Below, piece after piece: positions 1-9,383 of a stretch of DNA of 64,000 bases. The translations under genes and the position numbers were made by a program. Source of the stretch: JAWKOK01 sp963765875. Lineage in GTDB: Bacteria > Chloroflexota > Anaerolineae > Caldilineales > Caldilineaceae. The stretch is from contig CAVXYK010000003.1 in the NCBI GenBank assembly GCA_963765875.1, positions 1 to 64,000 of the forward strand. Direction: 5' to 3'. Numbering within the stretch: the first letter of the stretch is position 1; every line of letters begins with the position of its first letter. Under the pieces are notes generated by a model. The model made no database searches and was not told where the DNA came from. It worked only from the letters and a program-made list of their open reading frames with translations.

Positions 1-1052
1 CACGCCAACGTGTCGACCATGCCATCCATCGCAAGCCGACCGATGTCGTGGCGGCAATGCCCTATATGTACGACATCGCAGCCGTGACGGCCGGTGTGTC
101 GTTGCTCGATTTCTATACCGATCCCGAGGTCATGGTGCGCGCCCAACTTGCGCTCCACGAAGAAGTCGGCCAGGACGTGATCGCCATCGGCTCGGACAAT
201 TTTTACATCGCCGAGGGCTTCGGCTGCCAGACGACACGCGGCGAAGACGAGGTGCCGGCGCTGCTCGTCCCGCCGTGCGAGACGCTGGCCCAAGTCTACG
301 ATTTGGAGGTGCCCGATCCGGCCAGTGATGGGCGCATGCCGGTCATGCTGGAAGCGATGCGTCTGGCGCACAAAGCCATAGGCGACCAGGTCGCATTGCG
401 GTCGCCGGGGACCGGACCGTTTGCACTGGCCTCTTATCTTCATCGGCACCCAGGAATGGCTGATGGAAGTCGCAATGATCGAGGCAGGGCTGGAGGGGGC
501 CAACGAGCCGGCCATGCATCATGCACTGGATCTGGCATCTGAGGCGCTGATCCGCTTTGGCATCGCCTGCTGGGATGCCGGGGCCGACATGCTGCACTGC
601 GGCGATTCGCTCGCCTCATGCGATGTCATTTCGCCCAAGACGTTCGAGCGCTTCTCCTATCCCTATTTGAAGAAGGTATTCGATGCTTGGGCCGACCATG
701 GCGTCGACGCAAGCTGCTGCACATCTGCGGCAACAGCACCAAGGTACTCGACCTCTACGCCGACACCGGAGCCGACCTGATCGAAATCGACCATGCCGTC
801 GATCTGCGTGTGGCCAAAGAGCGCATCGGCGACCGGGTGGCCATCGTCGGCAATGTGCACACGGTCACTGAACTGCTTCAGGGCACACCCGAGATGGTGC
901 GCGACTCGGCTCAGCGTTGCATCAATCAAGCCGGAGCCGGCGGTGGTTTTTTGCTGGGATCGGGCTGCATCGTACCCCGCTACACGCCGTTGGAGAACGT
1001 GCGGGCCATGGTTGAGGTGGCGCATAGTCAGCCTTATCCAGTGGGGGAGTAG
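1..1052 (+). pseudogene. URO-D family (MtaA/CmuA-like) methyltransferase, 5'-partial, two indels
   Basis: Uroporphyrinogen-decarboxylase-fold protein, probably a corrinoid-linked methyltransferase rather than HemE. The gene is already open at the window edge (RVDHAIH at 12-32), so its start lies upstream. Three frames join into one protein: 3-440, 442-708 and 711-1052. The first switch, after ASYL near 438-441, fits one extra base. The second, near 708-710, fits one missing C (giving GVDRKLLHICG). HICG at 720-731 followed about 70 residues later by GSGC resembles the His-x-Cys...Cys zinc site of methylcobamide:thiol methyltransferases. Family assignment is firm; substrate is unknown. The indels may be consensus errors, as in several other genes here. 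A second URO-D gene lies at 57.2 kb but lacks the zinc motif. Confidence 0.8.
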
Positions 1053-1074
1053 GGTTGTGGGGAGTCGGAGATGG

Positions 1075-1146
1075 ATAGGGTGACAGTTACCGGCCAAACG
1101 AGACGATGTCAAAAAAGAGCCAATTGGTCAGTGACTGTCACCCTAT
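1075..1146. repeat. 13-bp inverted repeat between convergent genes
   Basis: ATAGGGTGACAGT (1075-1087) and its perfect complement ACTGTCACCCTAT (1134-1146) flank a 46-bp spacer. The right arm reaches the stop codon of the ABC gene. It sits between convergent genes and could act as a long-loop terminator. The GTGACA wording resembles the hairpin at 54146-54252. Confidence 0.6.
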
Positions 1147-2964
1147 TACCCGCTTGCGCCCCGTGACTCAATGTACTCAAGTGACTGATGTCGGAAATAC
1201 GTATTGTAAAGTTCGGCATAATTGCCGCCCGCGACCACCAACTGGTCGTGGCTACCCTCTTCAATGATCTTGCCCGCCTCCAGCACCAAAATTCGATCCG
1301 CAGCCTTGACAGTCGAGAGCCGGTGTGCGATGACAATTGATGTCCGGTTCTTGAGAATGAGGTCGAGGGCAGCCTGGATCTGAGATTCTGTAAACGGATC
1401 GACGCTGGCCGTAGCCTCATCAAGAATGAAGATTGCCGGATCCTGGGCCAGCATGCGCGAGAGCACGACAAGCTGGCGCTGGCCCATGCTCAGCCGGCTG
1501 CCGCGCTCGCCCACGTCGGTCTGGAGGCCCTCCGGCAGCGTTTCCATCCAGTCGCCATGGCCGATCTGCCTGGCAATATGCTCAATCTCGGCATCGGCCA
1601 TCCCCTGATTTGCGTAGCGAATGTTGTCGGCTACGCTGCCGTCAAAGAGAAAGGGCGTCTGGCTGACGATACCAAGCTGCTCTCGATAGCCATGCAGGTC
1701 GAAGGTACGTATGTCCATGTCGTCAATCAACAGCTCGCCGGCCTGGAACTCGTAGAATCGAGTCACCAGCTTGGCAATGCTCGATTTGCCGGCACCGGTG
1801 TGGCCGACCAGAGCGACGCTCTCTCCTGCATGAATGTGCAGATCAAAATCGTCCAGCACCTGCTCTTTTTCGCTGTAGCTAAAGTCGACCTGCTCGAACT
1901 TGATGTCACCGCGGAGTGGCGGCACAGGCAGGGTTTGTCGCTGGATGACCACGGGCTCGGCATCGATGAGGGCAAAGACCCGTTCAGTGGCGCTGAGCGC
2001 ACTCTGAAACTGGCTCCAGAACGCGGCAAGGTTGATCATGGGAAACCAAAACTGCCCCACGCTGTTCATAAAGAGAAACCAGGCGCCTGCGGTGATAGTC
2101 GCTGTATAGACGCTCATTCCGCCAACATAGAGCAGAATCGCCGTACCCAATCCGCTGAAAAATTGCAGCGTGGGAAAGAGATTGGCCAACACAAAGCCCC
2201 GCTTGACATGGATGTCGTAGCTCAAATTGTTGACGGCGAGAAATTCGTCGAAGATGCCCTGCTCACGGCGGAAATTCTTGGCTACGCTGATACCGGTCAC
2301 CGCTTCCTGGATGCTGACGTTCACGTCGGCAACAGCCTGCTGGCTGCGCCGGGTGACACGGCGAGCGATACGTTGAAAGGCGATGGCAATCACAAAAGCG
2401 ATCGGGGCCACGAGCATGAGCACCAGGGTCAAACGAGCGTTGATACGAAATAGGTAGACAACCAGAATAATGACGAGCAATATTTGCGTGAACAGTTCGG
2501 TGACCAACACGGAGACACGTCCAAATTCATCGGTGTCTGAAGTGATGCGACTCACGATTCGGCCGGACTGAAGTCGGTCGAAAAAGCTCATGTCATGGTT
2601 CATGACCGCTTCGAACGCATCTGTGCGCATAGAGAGGATCACGTCACCGATCAACTTGGATGTCTGTAGACGGCGCACCCAGTTGACCAGCCAGGTTAGT
2701 ACGCCAATGGCCAGCACTGACCATACCAGCGCTGAAGCGAGAGCGGCAGAACCGATTTCTGGTTCAGCCATCAATTCCACGCCGCGTGACGACCAAAATG
2801 GGCACAGCCGCGCCCATCAGCGCCAACAATGAAACCATGGTGATGATCAGCACGAGCCGCGGCCACCACGGCCGAAAGTAAGCGGCAATGCGCGTGACCA
2901 ACTCACGGTTGGAGTAGTCACGATCGTAACTCTCATTGGTCAGGCCGGCGCGCAGTATGCCCAT
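1146..2964 (-). CDS. ABC transporter, fused permease/ATPase (MsbA/LmrA type), one indel
   Basis: Half-size exporter of about 605 residues with an N-terminal six-helix membrane domain and a C-terminal ATPase; substrate cannot be read from sequence. Walker A is GHTGAGKSS, signature LSMGQ, Walker B FILDEATASVD, and the switch His is in IVIAHRLSTV. The N-terminal 60 residues (MGILRAG..., start at 2964 with a GGA motif upstream) are in another frame from the remainder. The frames meet near 2775-2780, between TRRGID and MAEPEIG, so a single-base indel is the simplest explanation. No partner half-transporter is adjacent. The product probably sits in the inner membrane as a homodimer. Confidence 0.88.
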
Positions 2965-3146
2965 AGTAATCCAACTTGTGATCGGTGGTTCAGCAGGGTT
3001 CCATCGAGTAGGGCGGGTTTCCTTGCCCGACGATCTTGGCCGCCATGACTCCGCGGACAAACAAACCCGCCCTGCGATGTGCTGTCAACCACATGAATTC
3101 CGAAAACGTTTCTTTGCTTCTGGCCCTGCCAACAGTTGTCTGACAA

Positions 3147-5003
3147 TTACAACGTCTTGGTTTCTTCATCCGATGATACTGGCTCTGCAGATCTCTGCTC
3201 GCCGTTGCTCTCCTTGGCGAGACTCAAGATGATACAGCCCGGCTCAGGCTCAATCGCATTGTCATCGGCAGAGACCGTGGCAACACCGTTGCGTATTGTC
3301 ATCAGCAGCAGGAAATCGTCACTATACTGAGCTCGATAATCCTCAAATGTAAACTGTTCCGTCAGTGTCGTGCGTCTCATGGTGGCGCCGTGCTCAAGCA
3401 GTTCAGCGAGTCGTTCGTAGGTCGCAGATGTATCAAAGAGGATACGCCCCAGTTGGAATCGACTCGGCTGATCATCGGTGCGTATCGAGTCTTTGGGCTG
3501 CAGCTGGTAGACCTCGGACGAACTGAATTCATCCTCCATATGCTTGCATGCCAGAGAATTGGCTTCATCGTTACGGGTAAGCGCCAGGAAACGGCCGATT
3601 CCGGTCAGGTTGAGACTCTCTTCGGTGGCCTCCGACAGCACGTTGCCGTGGAATGCCTCCAGGCCCATCAGACGCGCCTTGACCACATTCTCGTAGTTGG
3701 TATCGACCAACCGCACCACGTAGCCGGCATCCTGCAACGCAGTAGCCAACTCGTGTGCGAAATTGAAGCCACCCATAAGCAGGAAGCCTTGAGGGTCGGC
3801 CTCGCTTACGCCCAGCCACTTGGCCAATGGTTTGGCCGTTCCACCCTGCAACAGCACCGTTCCAACGATAATCAGAAAGACCAGGGGCCCTAGAATTTCC
3901 GCGCCTTCGTATCCAACCTCGTGTAATTCAAAAGCAAACAGCGATGAGACGGCAGCGGCAACGATACCACGTGGCGCAATCCAGGAAAGGAAGGCCCGTT
4001 CATTGCGCGTTAGGGGACTTCCCAGCGCACTCAATTGCAGGCCAACCGGACGCAGGATAAACATGACGACAAGAAGGACACCGATAGCGCGCCAATCAAG
4101 CAGTGCGAGCAATTCAGGCGTGATATTGGCCGCCAATATGATGAAAAGCGTCGAGATCAGCAGTATCGTGAGTCGCTCTTTGAAATACCAGATCTCGCGC
4201 AATTGCTTGAGATCCGTGTTGGCAAGGAAGATACCCATGACCGTCACTGCCAGGAGGCCTGATTCGGCGGCAAAGCTATTAGAAAGCGTGAAAATGCCGG
4301 TGACGGTGACCAGAATGGCGAAGTCACGCAAGTAGTCCGGAATCAGGTAACGGTCCAGCAGCTTGTAGATCACGTAGCCGCTCGAAATGCCGAATGCTGA
4401 ACCGATCACGATGATCTGGATAAACGCGAAGATGGTATGTTCGACACCTGCCGCATCAATCACAATGAAATCAAAGACAAGAACCGCAAGCAGTGCGCCC
4501 AGCGGATCGATCAGAATACCCTCCCACTTGAGCACAGAGGTGATGCCTGCGGTGGGCCGCACATTGCGCACGAGTGGTGCAATTACAGTTGGTCCAGTCA
4601 CCACGATTAGTGCGCCGAAGAGAAAACTGAGCGGCCAGGGCAATCCCATGAAGTAGTGGGCCGCCGCAGCGCCGCCGAACCAAGAGACGAAGGCACCCAC
4701 CACAAGCAAGTTGCGTACCACGGCAGCAACATTGCGCACTTCGCGGAAATTGAGCGTCAACGATCCCTCAAATAGAATGATGGCAACGGACAATGAGACA
4801 ATCGGAAAGTATAATTCACCCAACTGCTCTTGCGGATGAAGCAGCCCCAAGCCAAGTGGCCCGGCTATCAGACCGGCTGCGATCAAGGGTAGAATGGCAG
4901 GAATTTTCACTCGCCACGCCAACCATTGGCAGGCGAATCCGGCGGCAAGCACGCCCGACATAAGGAACATGACCGTATTATCCAAAATTGGTCTCCAATC
5001 CAT
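3147..5003 (-). CDS. Cation:proton antiporter (CPA1/NhaP type) with C-terminal TrkA-N-like domain
   Basis: Membrane antiporter of 618 residues. Residues about 1-390 form a hydrophobic 12-13 helix exchanger domain with the sequence EGILIDPLGALLAV, carrying the acidic transport residue typical of CPA1 proteins. Residues about 400-520 form a Rossmann-like TrkA-N module starting GFLLMGGFNFAHELA; its glycine motif is altered (GGFNFA rather than GxGxxG). This layout suggests nucleotide- or redox-gated Na+(K+)/H+ exchange. The start at 5003 overlaps the region upstream of the divergent gene at 5033, so the two share a roughly 30-bp promoter gap. Ion choice is not predictable. Confidence 0.85.
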   Translation of the reverse strand: MDWRPILDNTVMFLMSGVLAAGFACQWLAWRVKIPAILPLIAAGLIAGPLGLGLLHPQEQLGELYFPIVSLSVAIILFEGSLTLNFREVRNVAAVVRNLLVVGAFVSWFGGAAAAHYFMGLPWPLSFLFGALIVVTGPTVIAPLVRNVRPTAGITSVLKWEGILIDPLGALLAVLVFDFIVIDAAGVEHTIFAFIQIIVIGSAFGISSGYVIYKLLDRYLIPDYLRDFAILVTVTGIFTLSNSFAAESGLLAVTVMGIFLANTDLKQLREIWYFKERLTILLISTLFIILAANITPELLALLDWRAIGVLLVVMFILRPVGLQLSALGSPLTRNERAFLSWIAPRGIVAAAVSSLFAFELHEVGYEGAEILGPLVFLIIVGTVLLQGGTAKPLAKWLGVSEADPQGFLLMGGFNFAHELATALQDAGYVVRLVDTNYENVVKARLMGLEAFHGNVLSEATEESLNLTGIGRFLALTRNDEANSLACKHMEDEFSSSEVYQLQPKDSIRTDDQPSRFQLGRILFDTSATYERLAELLEHGATMRRTTLTEQFTFEDYRAQYSDDFLLLMTIRNGVATVSADDNAIEPEPGCIILSLAKESNGEQRSAEPVSSDEETKTL

Positions 5004-5032
5004 TCAATAGAAGTATAGAGGTATATCGTAAC

Positions 5033-6406
5033 ATGAATAAACAGGTGCTCTTAATTCGCAATCGGACCGTGCTGCTGGTTATCGCAACGCTTACATCCGC
5101 ATGGCTGAGTGGATGCGCCGGAGCGCGTAGCCAGCCGCCTGCCATGGTGCAACCGGCGCCGACAATCGATGAACGCGCAGACACATCATTGTCTCCAACA
5201 GACACGCCACCAGATACCTTAACAGACAACATTCAGGATGCCATAACCTTCAATCCAGACCAAACACAGATCGAATTGGAGATGGTGGCATCGGGCCTGG
5301 AAAAACCGCTCTTCGTAACCCATGCAGGCGACGGCTCAGGCCGGATATTCGTGGTTGAACAGCCAGGGACAATTCGTATCATCCAGGAAGGCGACTTGCT
5401 TCCCACACCCTTCCTGGATATCTCCGGACGCGTCAACGATAGAAGCAATGAGCAAGGGTTACTCGGACTCGCCTTCGCACCGAACTTCAGCGAATCAGGC
5501 TTCTTCTTTGCAAATTATACTGATGCAGGCGGAGATACGGTCGTGGCCCGTTTCCAGGTTGACGCAGAGGACGCCGATCAGGCGGATGCCGACAGTGAAG
5601 AGGTAATTCTCCAAATCGGTCAGCCGGCCGGCAATCACAACGGCGGCATGCTTGCTTTCGGTCCGGATGGATACCTCTATATCGGAACGGGCGATGGCGG
5701 GGCCGCCAACGACCGCTTTGGAAACGGCCAGAATCCGCAATCGCTTCTGGGCAAGATGCTGCGCATCGATGTGCTCACCGATTCAACAGAGCCATATGCC
5801 ATTCCCGCCGACAATCCATGGGTGGAGACGGACTGGGCAGGACAGGATGTACTGGACGAAGTGTGGGCTGTGGGGCTGCGTAACCCATGGCGCTACAGTT
5901 TCGACCGGGCCACAGGCGATCTCTGGATCGGCGATGTCGGTCAGAACCAGTTTGAGGAAGTGAACTATGTTCCGGCAAGGACGCGTCCGCCCCTCAACTT
6001 CGGCTGGCCGATCATGGAAGCCACACAGTGCTTCGGCAGCGCCGACTGCGACGAGACCGGCCTTTGGATGCCCGTGGCCGAGACCGACCACCAAGGCAAC
6101 TGTTCGCTGACCGGCGGGTACGTCTATCGGGGCGAGGCCTATCCACAACTGACCGGCGTCTACCTCTTTGGCGACTACTGCAGTGGCAAGATTTGGGCAA
6201 CCCTGCCCGATGACGATGCCGTCCAGTCTGACACGTTGACCATACAGAACGCAGAGGGGGCGGTCAGCGCATGGCGTTCCGTCGAGGTTCTGGACACAGA
6301 CCTTTCAATCAACTCGTTTGGCGAAGACGAAGCTGGAGAACTCTACGTGATCGATCATCGAGGCGCCGTCTCGCAGATCGTGATTCCAGGCTCGGCCGGC
6401 AACTAG
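5033..6406 (+). CDS. PQQ-dependent sugar dehydrogenase-like lipoprotein (GSDH/HHIP family)
   Basis: Extracytoplasmic six-bladed beta-propeller of 457 residues related to soluble aldose sugar dehydrogenases (YliI type). The start at 5033 is chosen because AGAGG lies about 11 bases upstream and it gives a short lipoprotein signal, MNKQVLLIR...LSGC, with the lipobox Cys near residue 28. After a Pro/Thr-rich linker come the family hallmarks GLEKPLFVTHAGDGSGR, EQGLLGLAFAP, NHNGGMLAFGPDGYLYIGTGDGG and GLRNPWRYSFD. Whether PQQ is bound is inference from the family; no pqq genes are in the window. Confidence 0.88.
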   Translation: MNKQVLLIRNRTVLLVIATLTSAWLSGCAGARSQPPAMVQPAPTIDERADTSLSPTDTPPDTLTDNIQDAITFNPDQTQIELEMVASGLEKPLFVTHAGDGSGRIFVVEQPGTIRIIQEGDLLPTPFLDISGRVNDRSNEQGLLGLAFAPNFSESGFFFANYTDAGGDTVVARFQVDAEDADQADADSEEVILQIGQPAGNHNGGMLAFGPDGYLYIGTGDGGAANDRFGNGQNPQSLLGKMLRIDVLTDSTEPYAIPADNPWVETDWAGQDVLDEVWAVGLRNPWRYSFDRATGDLWIGDVGQNQFEEVNYVPARTRPPLNFGWPIMEATQCFGSADCDETGLWMPVAETDHQGNCSLTGGYVYRGEAYPQLTGVYLFGDYCSGKIWATLPDDDAVQSDTLTIQNAEGAVSAWRSVEVLDTDLSINSFGEDEAGELYVIDHRGAVSQIVIPGSAGN

Positions 6407-6462
6407 GAAACAAGTCAAGAATCGAATCCCTCGAAACACCCCCGCACCGGCAGGTTTGACTC

Positions 6463-6544
6463 AGAAGCTGTTTGGAAAGTTGACAGGTGTGCGCCTGCAA
6501 TCCAGGATTGCCGAAGTGCGCCATCATCTTTCCAAACAGCTTCT
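6463..6544. repeat. MITE-like palindromic repeat, copy 1
   Basis: Perfect 17-bp terminal inverted repeats, AGAAGCTGTTTGGAAAG (6463-6479) and its complement (6528-6544), enclose a smaller palindrome CAATCCAGGATTG. A diverged second copy in opposite orientation is at 42298-42422, sharing the outer arm, the GTGTGCGC word and the CAATCC.GGATTG core. The rest of 6407-6660 shows nothing else. Confidence 0.65.
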
Positions 6545-6660
6545 CACATTTTTTGCCAATGCTCGTAGCCCATGTCGGGGGCTAGAATGTCGGGGACGGG
6601 TATATCCGAGACGGCAAACAGCAGAGTGAACAAGGCGGGGACCACATATCGTCTATTCCT

Positions 6661-7062
6661 CTAACCGCCAAACTCATTCTCCTGCTCGCCGCCGATGAAC
6701 TGGAAGTCTCGTTCACGATGGCTGTCCGGCCAGGGATGTTGGGCGTCAGGCGGAGCCTGAGCCGCGGCCGGATCGGCAAGCGCCTGTTGGGGATACATGC
6801 CGGGCGATGCCAGCACAATTACCGGCGCCTGCGGACCATAGCCCATCTGCCCCATAGGATGTTGGCCGCGCTGTTGATCCTCCTTGTCAGACTCTCGACG
6901 ACGATTGCTTGCCAGCACAAGCAGAGCGGTCGGCAAGCCGGCCAACACCCCAAAGACCACGCCGATGGCAAGGCCAAGTGCGTCGCTACTGATCAGTTCG
7001 CTGAAGCGCCATGCAACCATCGCAATAAACGCGACGACTCCCAATAAAACGATGCGTTTCAT
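6661..7062 (-). CDS. Small two-helix membrane protein downstream of the FtsK-like gene
   Basis: Unrecognised protein of 133 residues. The start at 7062 is set by GAGGG about 7 bases upstream and gives MKRIVLLGVVAFIAMVAW, a first transmembrane helix. A second helix (about 20-45, ALGLAIGVVFGVLAGLPTAL) is followed by a basic stop-transfer RRR and a hydrophilic Gln/Pro/Ala-rich tail to EFGG. It lies 140 bp downstream of, and on the same strand as, the FtsK-like motor gene, which lacks its own membrane anchor. A membrane partner role is therefore plausible but is inference from position only. Confidence 0.65.
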   Translation of the reverse strand: MKRIVLLGVVAFIAMVAWRFSELISSDALGLAIGVVFGVLAGLPTALLVLASNRRRESDKEDQQRGQHPMGQMGYGPQAPVIVLASPGMYPQQALADPAAAQAPPDAQHPWPDSHRERDFQFIGGEQENEFGG

Positions 7063-7092
7063 GTTGGTTTCCCTCTTTCGCTGCATTGCAAG

Positions 7093-7117
7093 CTGTCCAC
7101 ATTCAGCCTGTGGACAG
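7093..7117 (-). terminator. Small hairpin between FtsK-like gene and membrane protein gene
   Basis: CTGTCCACA (7093-7101) and TGTGGACAG (7109-7117) form a 9-bp stem with a 7-base loop. There is no U-run, so it may be an attenuator or processing site rather than a full terminator. Confidence 0.3.
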
Positions 7118-7201
7118 TCATAGATCCGGTCGGACGAGGAATGTTCACAGTGCACAGGTCTTCGCGTTCAGGCGGCTGGGCTACCAGGATCTATCGCCGC
7201 G

Positions 7202-8237
7202 CTACATCGGCAGCACACCGGGTTCGCTCAACCAGAGGTCGCTCACCATACTTTTCAGTTCGTCGCCGCCCAACCAGGCCGCCTGAAAGCGGATGGCTTC
7301 ACCGCGAGCGATAAGCAGGAAGTCGCCCTTTCCGCCCAACTTGTCTGCCCCGCTGTCAGTGATGCCTGTGGCGTAGCGCGCCTCGTCACGGCTGGCCACG
7401 GCGCCGACTAGACGGACCGGGAAGTTGGCCTTCATTGCGCTGCCGATCAGTGCCGCAGATGGCTTCTGAGTGCAGGCAATGATGTGAATGCCTGCTTCTC
7501 TGCCGCGCTGCGAGAGGCGCGTGATCGCCTGTTCGACCGGTTTGCCGCCGGTCTGAATCAGATCGGCCAATTCATCAATGGCGACGATGAGTACAGGACG
7601 GCTTATGTGAGAGCGATCGCGTGCTTCCATCTCGTCGACCACCATCTGTAGCTTGGCCTGTGCGTCATCGGGCCGGCTGGCAAGTTGTCCCCAAACATTG
7701 GGCAGTGCCGTCAACGACGAGAAGCCTCGCTCCTTGGGATCGATCAAGAACGAGACGGAGATCCTCAGCGCGATTGTTTGCCGCCAATGAAGCCAGCACC
7801 GTGCGCGCCAGCGCCGTCTTTCCGCTGCCCGTGGTCCCAACGATTAGTACATGGGTCACGTCGGAAGACGTAATGCGCAGGAGGAGGGGTATACCCGTGC
7901 CATCCATACCGAGGACAGCGGTGAACGGCGGGACCTCCCCAACCTGGTCGATCAAAGGCTGGAGGCTTACCTTCGCAGCAGTGCGCCTTGTCATCTCAAT
8001 GTGTATCTCGCCGCCATCACGGCGTATTCGCACCTCTCGACAGCCAAGTGCCATCGCGATCTCCTCACTCAGTGCTGATACTTTGCGTACTTTGGTTCCC
8101 TTTGCCGTCTCCACGTTGAAGCGCACAAGTTTCGGTGTGACCAGCCCCCCGTTGACACGCCCGACTACATTGTGCTGCTCAAACACTTCCTCGATGTGAT
8201 CGGCAAGTAGCTCCAAGGTTTTTCTGTCGATTGACAT
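7202..8237 (-). CDS. Short FtsK/SpoIIIE-type DNA translocase motor, one indel, LexA-type promoter
   Basis: Cytoplasmic motor of about 345 residues holding only the alpha and beta domains of FtsK; the membrane part, the linker and the gamma DNA-reading helix domain are absent. Residues 30-85 match the FtsK alpha domain (TPKLVRFNVETAKGTKV, SEEIAMALG). Walker A GTTGSGKT is at 134-141 and Walker B VLIVAIDELADLI later. The start at 8237 has AGAGG upstream. The frame changes near 7745-7749 between RLVL and IDPKERGF, where removing one T restores it. A consensus promoter overlapped by a GAACN4GTTC box lies upstream, so DNA-damage control is likely. A small membrane protein follows. Chromosome-transfer or repair-linked DNA movement is inferred. 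Confidence 0.85.
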
Positions 8238-8373
8238 GTTCTGCCTCTTGAGGTCTCTTCAAGCTGTCGGCTCTTCATATCACCGTTGGACAGCATCAAA
8301 GGATGACATTGATTCTTGATATCCGTGAAGCACTTAAGGGTCGATGATTTCGGTAAAATCTGCGGTGTTCCAC

Positions 8374-8403
8374 ATTATAAGAACAAATGTTCTAATTTGT
8401 CAA
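8374..8403 (-). promoter_or_regulatory. Consensus promoter with LexA-type operator in the spacer
   Basis: On the minus strand TTGACA (8403-8398), an 18-bp spacer and TATAAT (8379-8374) make a perfect sigma-70-type promoter. The spacer contains GAAC-N4-GTTC (8381-8392), the Gram-positive/Chloroflexi-type SOS box, placed where LexA would block polymerase. It points at the FtsK-like gene about 130 bp away. The same 12-mer recurs at 16875-16886. Confidence 0.75.
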
Positions 8404-8662
8404 TAGCCAATGCGGATACTTCAGGTCAGCGATTGAGGATGTCGCCGCGTTTCGTACCGATCATCCCAGGAGCAACTTCTTAGTAGACGATCTGTGGGTT
8501 ACGGATGACAAGGTCTTCCTCATGAACAGCATGTGGGAGTTGCCAGAAGGTGCACAAGAGGGAGACGCGGGAGAGCAGGTGAGTCCAGCTTTCCTTTTGG
8601 TGCTTGGAATCGAGGACGGCAAGATCACCGAACGTTCGCTGTACGCACCTCTGAAGTCGTAG
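8396..8662 (+). pseudogene. SnoaL/NTF2-like protein C-terminal remnant
   Basis: An open stretch of 88 codons without a usable start (stop at 8393, first ATG only at 8522) encodes a peptide resembling the end of an NTF2-fold SnoaL-like protein: VAAFRTDHPRSNFLVDD, then FLMNSMWELPEG and LVLGIEDGKITERSLYAPL before TAG at 8660. The family normally has about 130 residues, so the N-terminal half is missing. It overlaps the -35 end of the divergent SOS promoter. Assignment rests on pattern, not a search. Confidence 0.45.
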
Positions 8663-8708
8663 CGACTACACTGGGCTGGCCACAATTGTCGCGGCAACCA
8701 AGTGCTAG

Positions 8709-8747
8709 AAAACACACATCCCTCCGAAATGAGGGATGGGGTGTTTT
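8709..8747. terminator. Bidirectional hairpin terminator
   Basis: AAAACACACATCCCTC (8709-8724) and GAGGGATGGGGTGTTTT (8731-8747) pair with one bulge; A and T runs flank both sides. It follows the SnoaL remnant. The stretch 8748-8954 shows no gene. Confidence 0.6.
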
Positions 8748-8951
8748 GAGTCAAGCCGAATTTTGGCCTTTGCGCGTGGAGAGGTGCACCGCTATCTTTA
8801 GAGCAGGCACGCAACGAAGAGCCGTCAGTACAAGATGGCGCGAATCTCACGGAAGTCGGTTCGTGTCCATTTGCGAAAAACAGTGGAGTTGGATCCGCCG
8901 GAAGCAGTCAGTCAGGGCGAAACATAGCAGAGGGCGATCAACCGAAACGGA

Positions 8952-9026
<75 letters not shown>

Positions 9027-9050
9027 AAATGTAATTCTTGTGTAGAAGAG

Positions 9051-9121
9051 AGCGGGTAGTGGGAATCGAACCCACGTGACAAGCTTGGAAGGCTAGTGCT
9101 TTACCATTAAGCTATACCCGC
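9051..9121 (-). tRNA. tRNA-Gly(TCC)
   Basis: 71-base cloverleaf: acceptor GCGGGTA/TACCCGC with discriminator T, anticodon loop CTTCCAA (TCC), T-arm GTGGG-TTCGATT-CCCAC. No CCA is encoded. Confidence 0.9.
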
Positions 9122-9148
9122 GGAAAAAATGATCAATCGGAAATGATC

Positions 9149-9210
9149 AACTCTCAATTGTCAATGGGGCCTTCGACTCGTCTTCATTGACAATTCACAA
9201 TTGAAAGTTG
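9149..9210. repeat. Inverted repeat made of ATTGACAATT words between tRNAs
   Basis: CAACTCTCAATTGTCAATG (from 9149) pairs with the region 9184-9210 (CATTGACAATTCACAATTG...AAGTTG) except for a 7-base bulge. The word TTGACAATT recurs. It separates tRNA-Gly from tRNA-Pro. Confidence 0.55.
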
Positions 9211-9229
9211 ACCATTGACAATTTCTATC

Positions 9230-9306
<77 letters not shown>

Positions 9307-9383
9307 ATGGAGACTAGATTGTCAACACACAATCTAGTCTGCCGCCCGCTATTCTACTACCAAGCTCGTCCTCAAGTCAAGGT

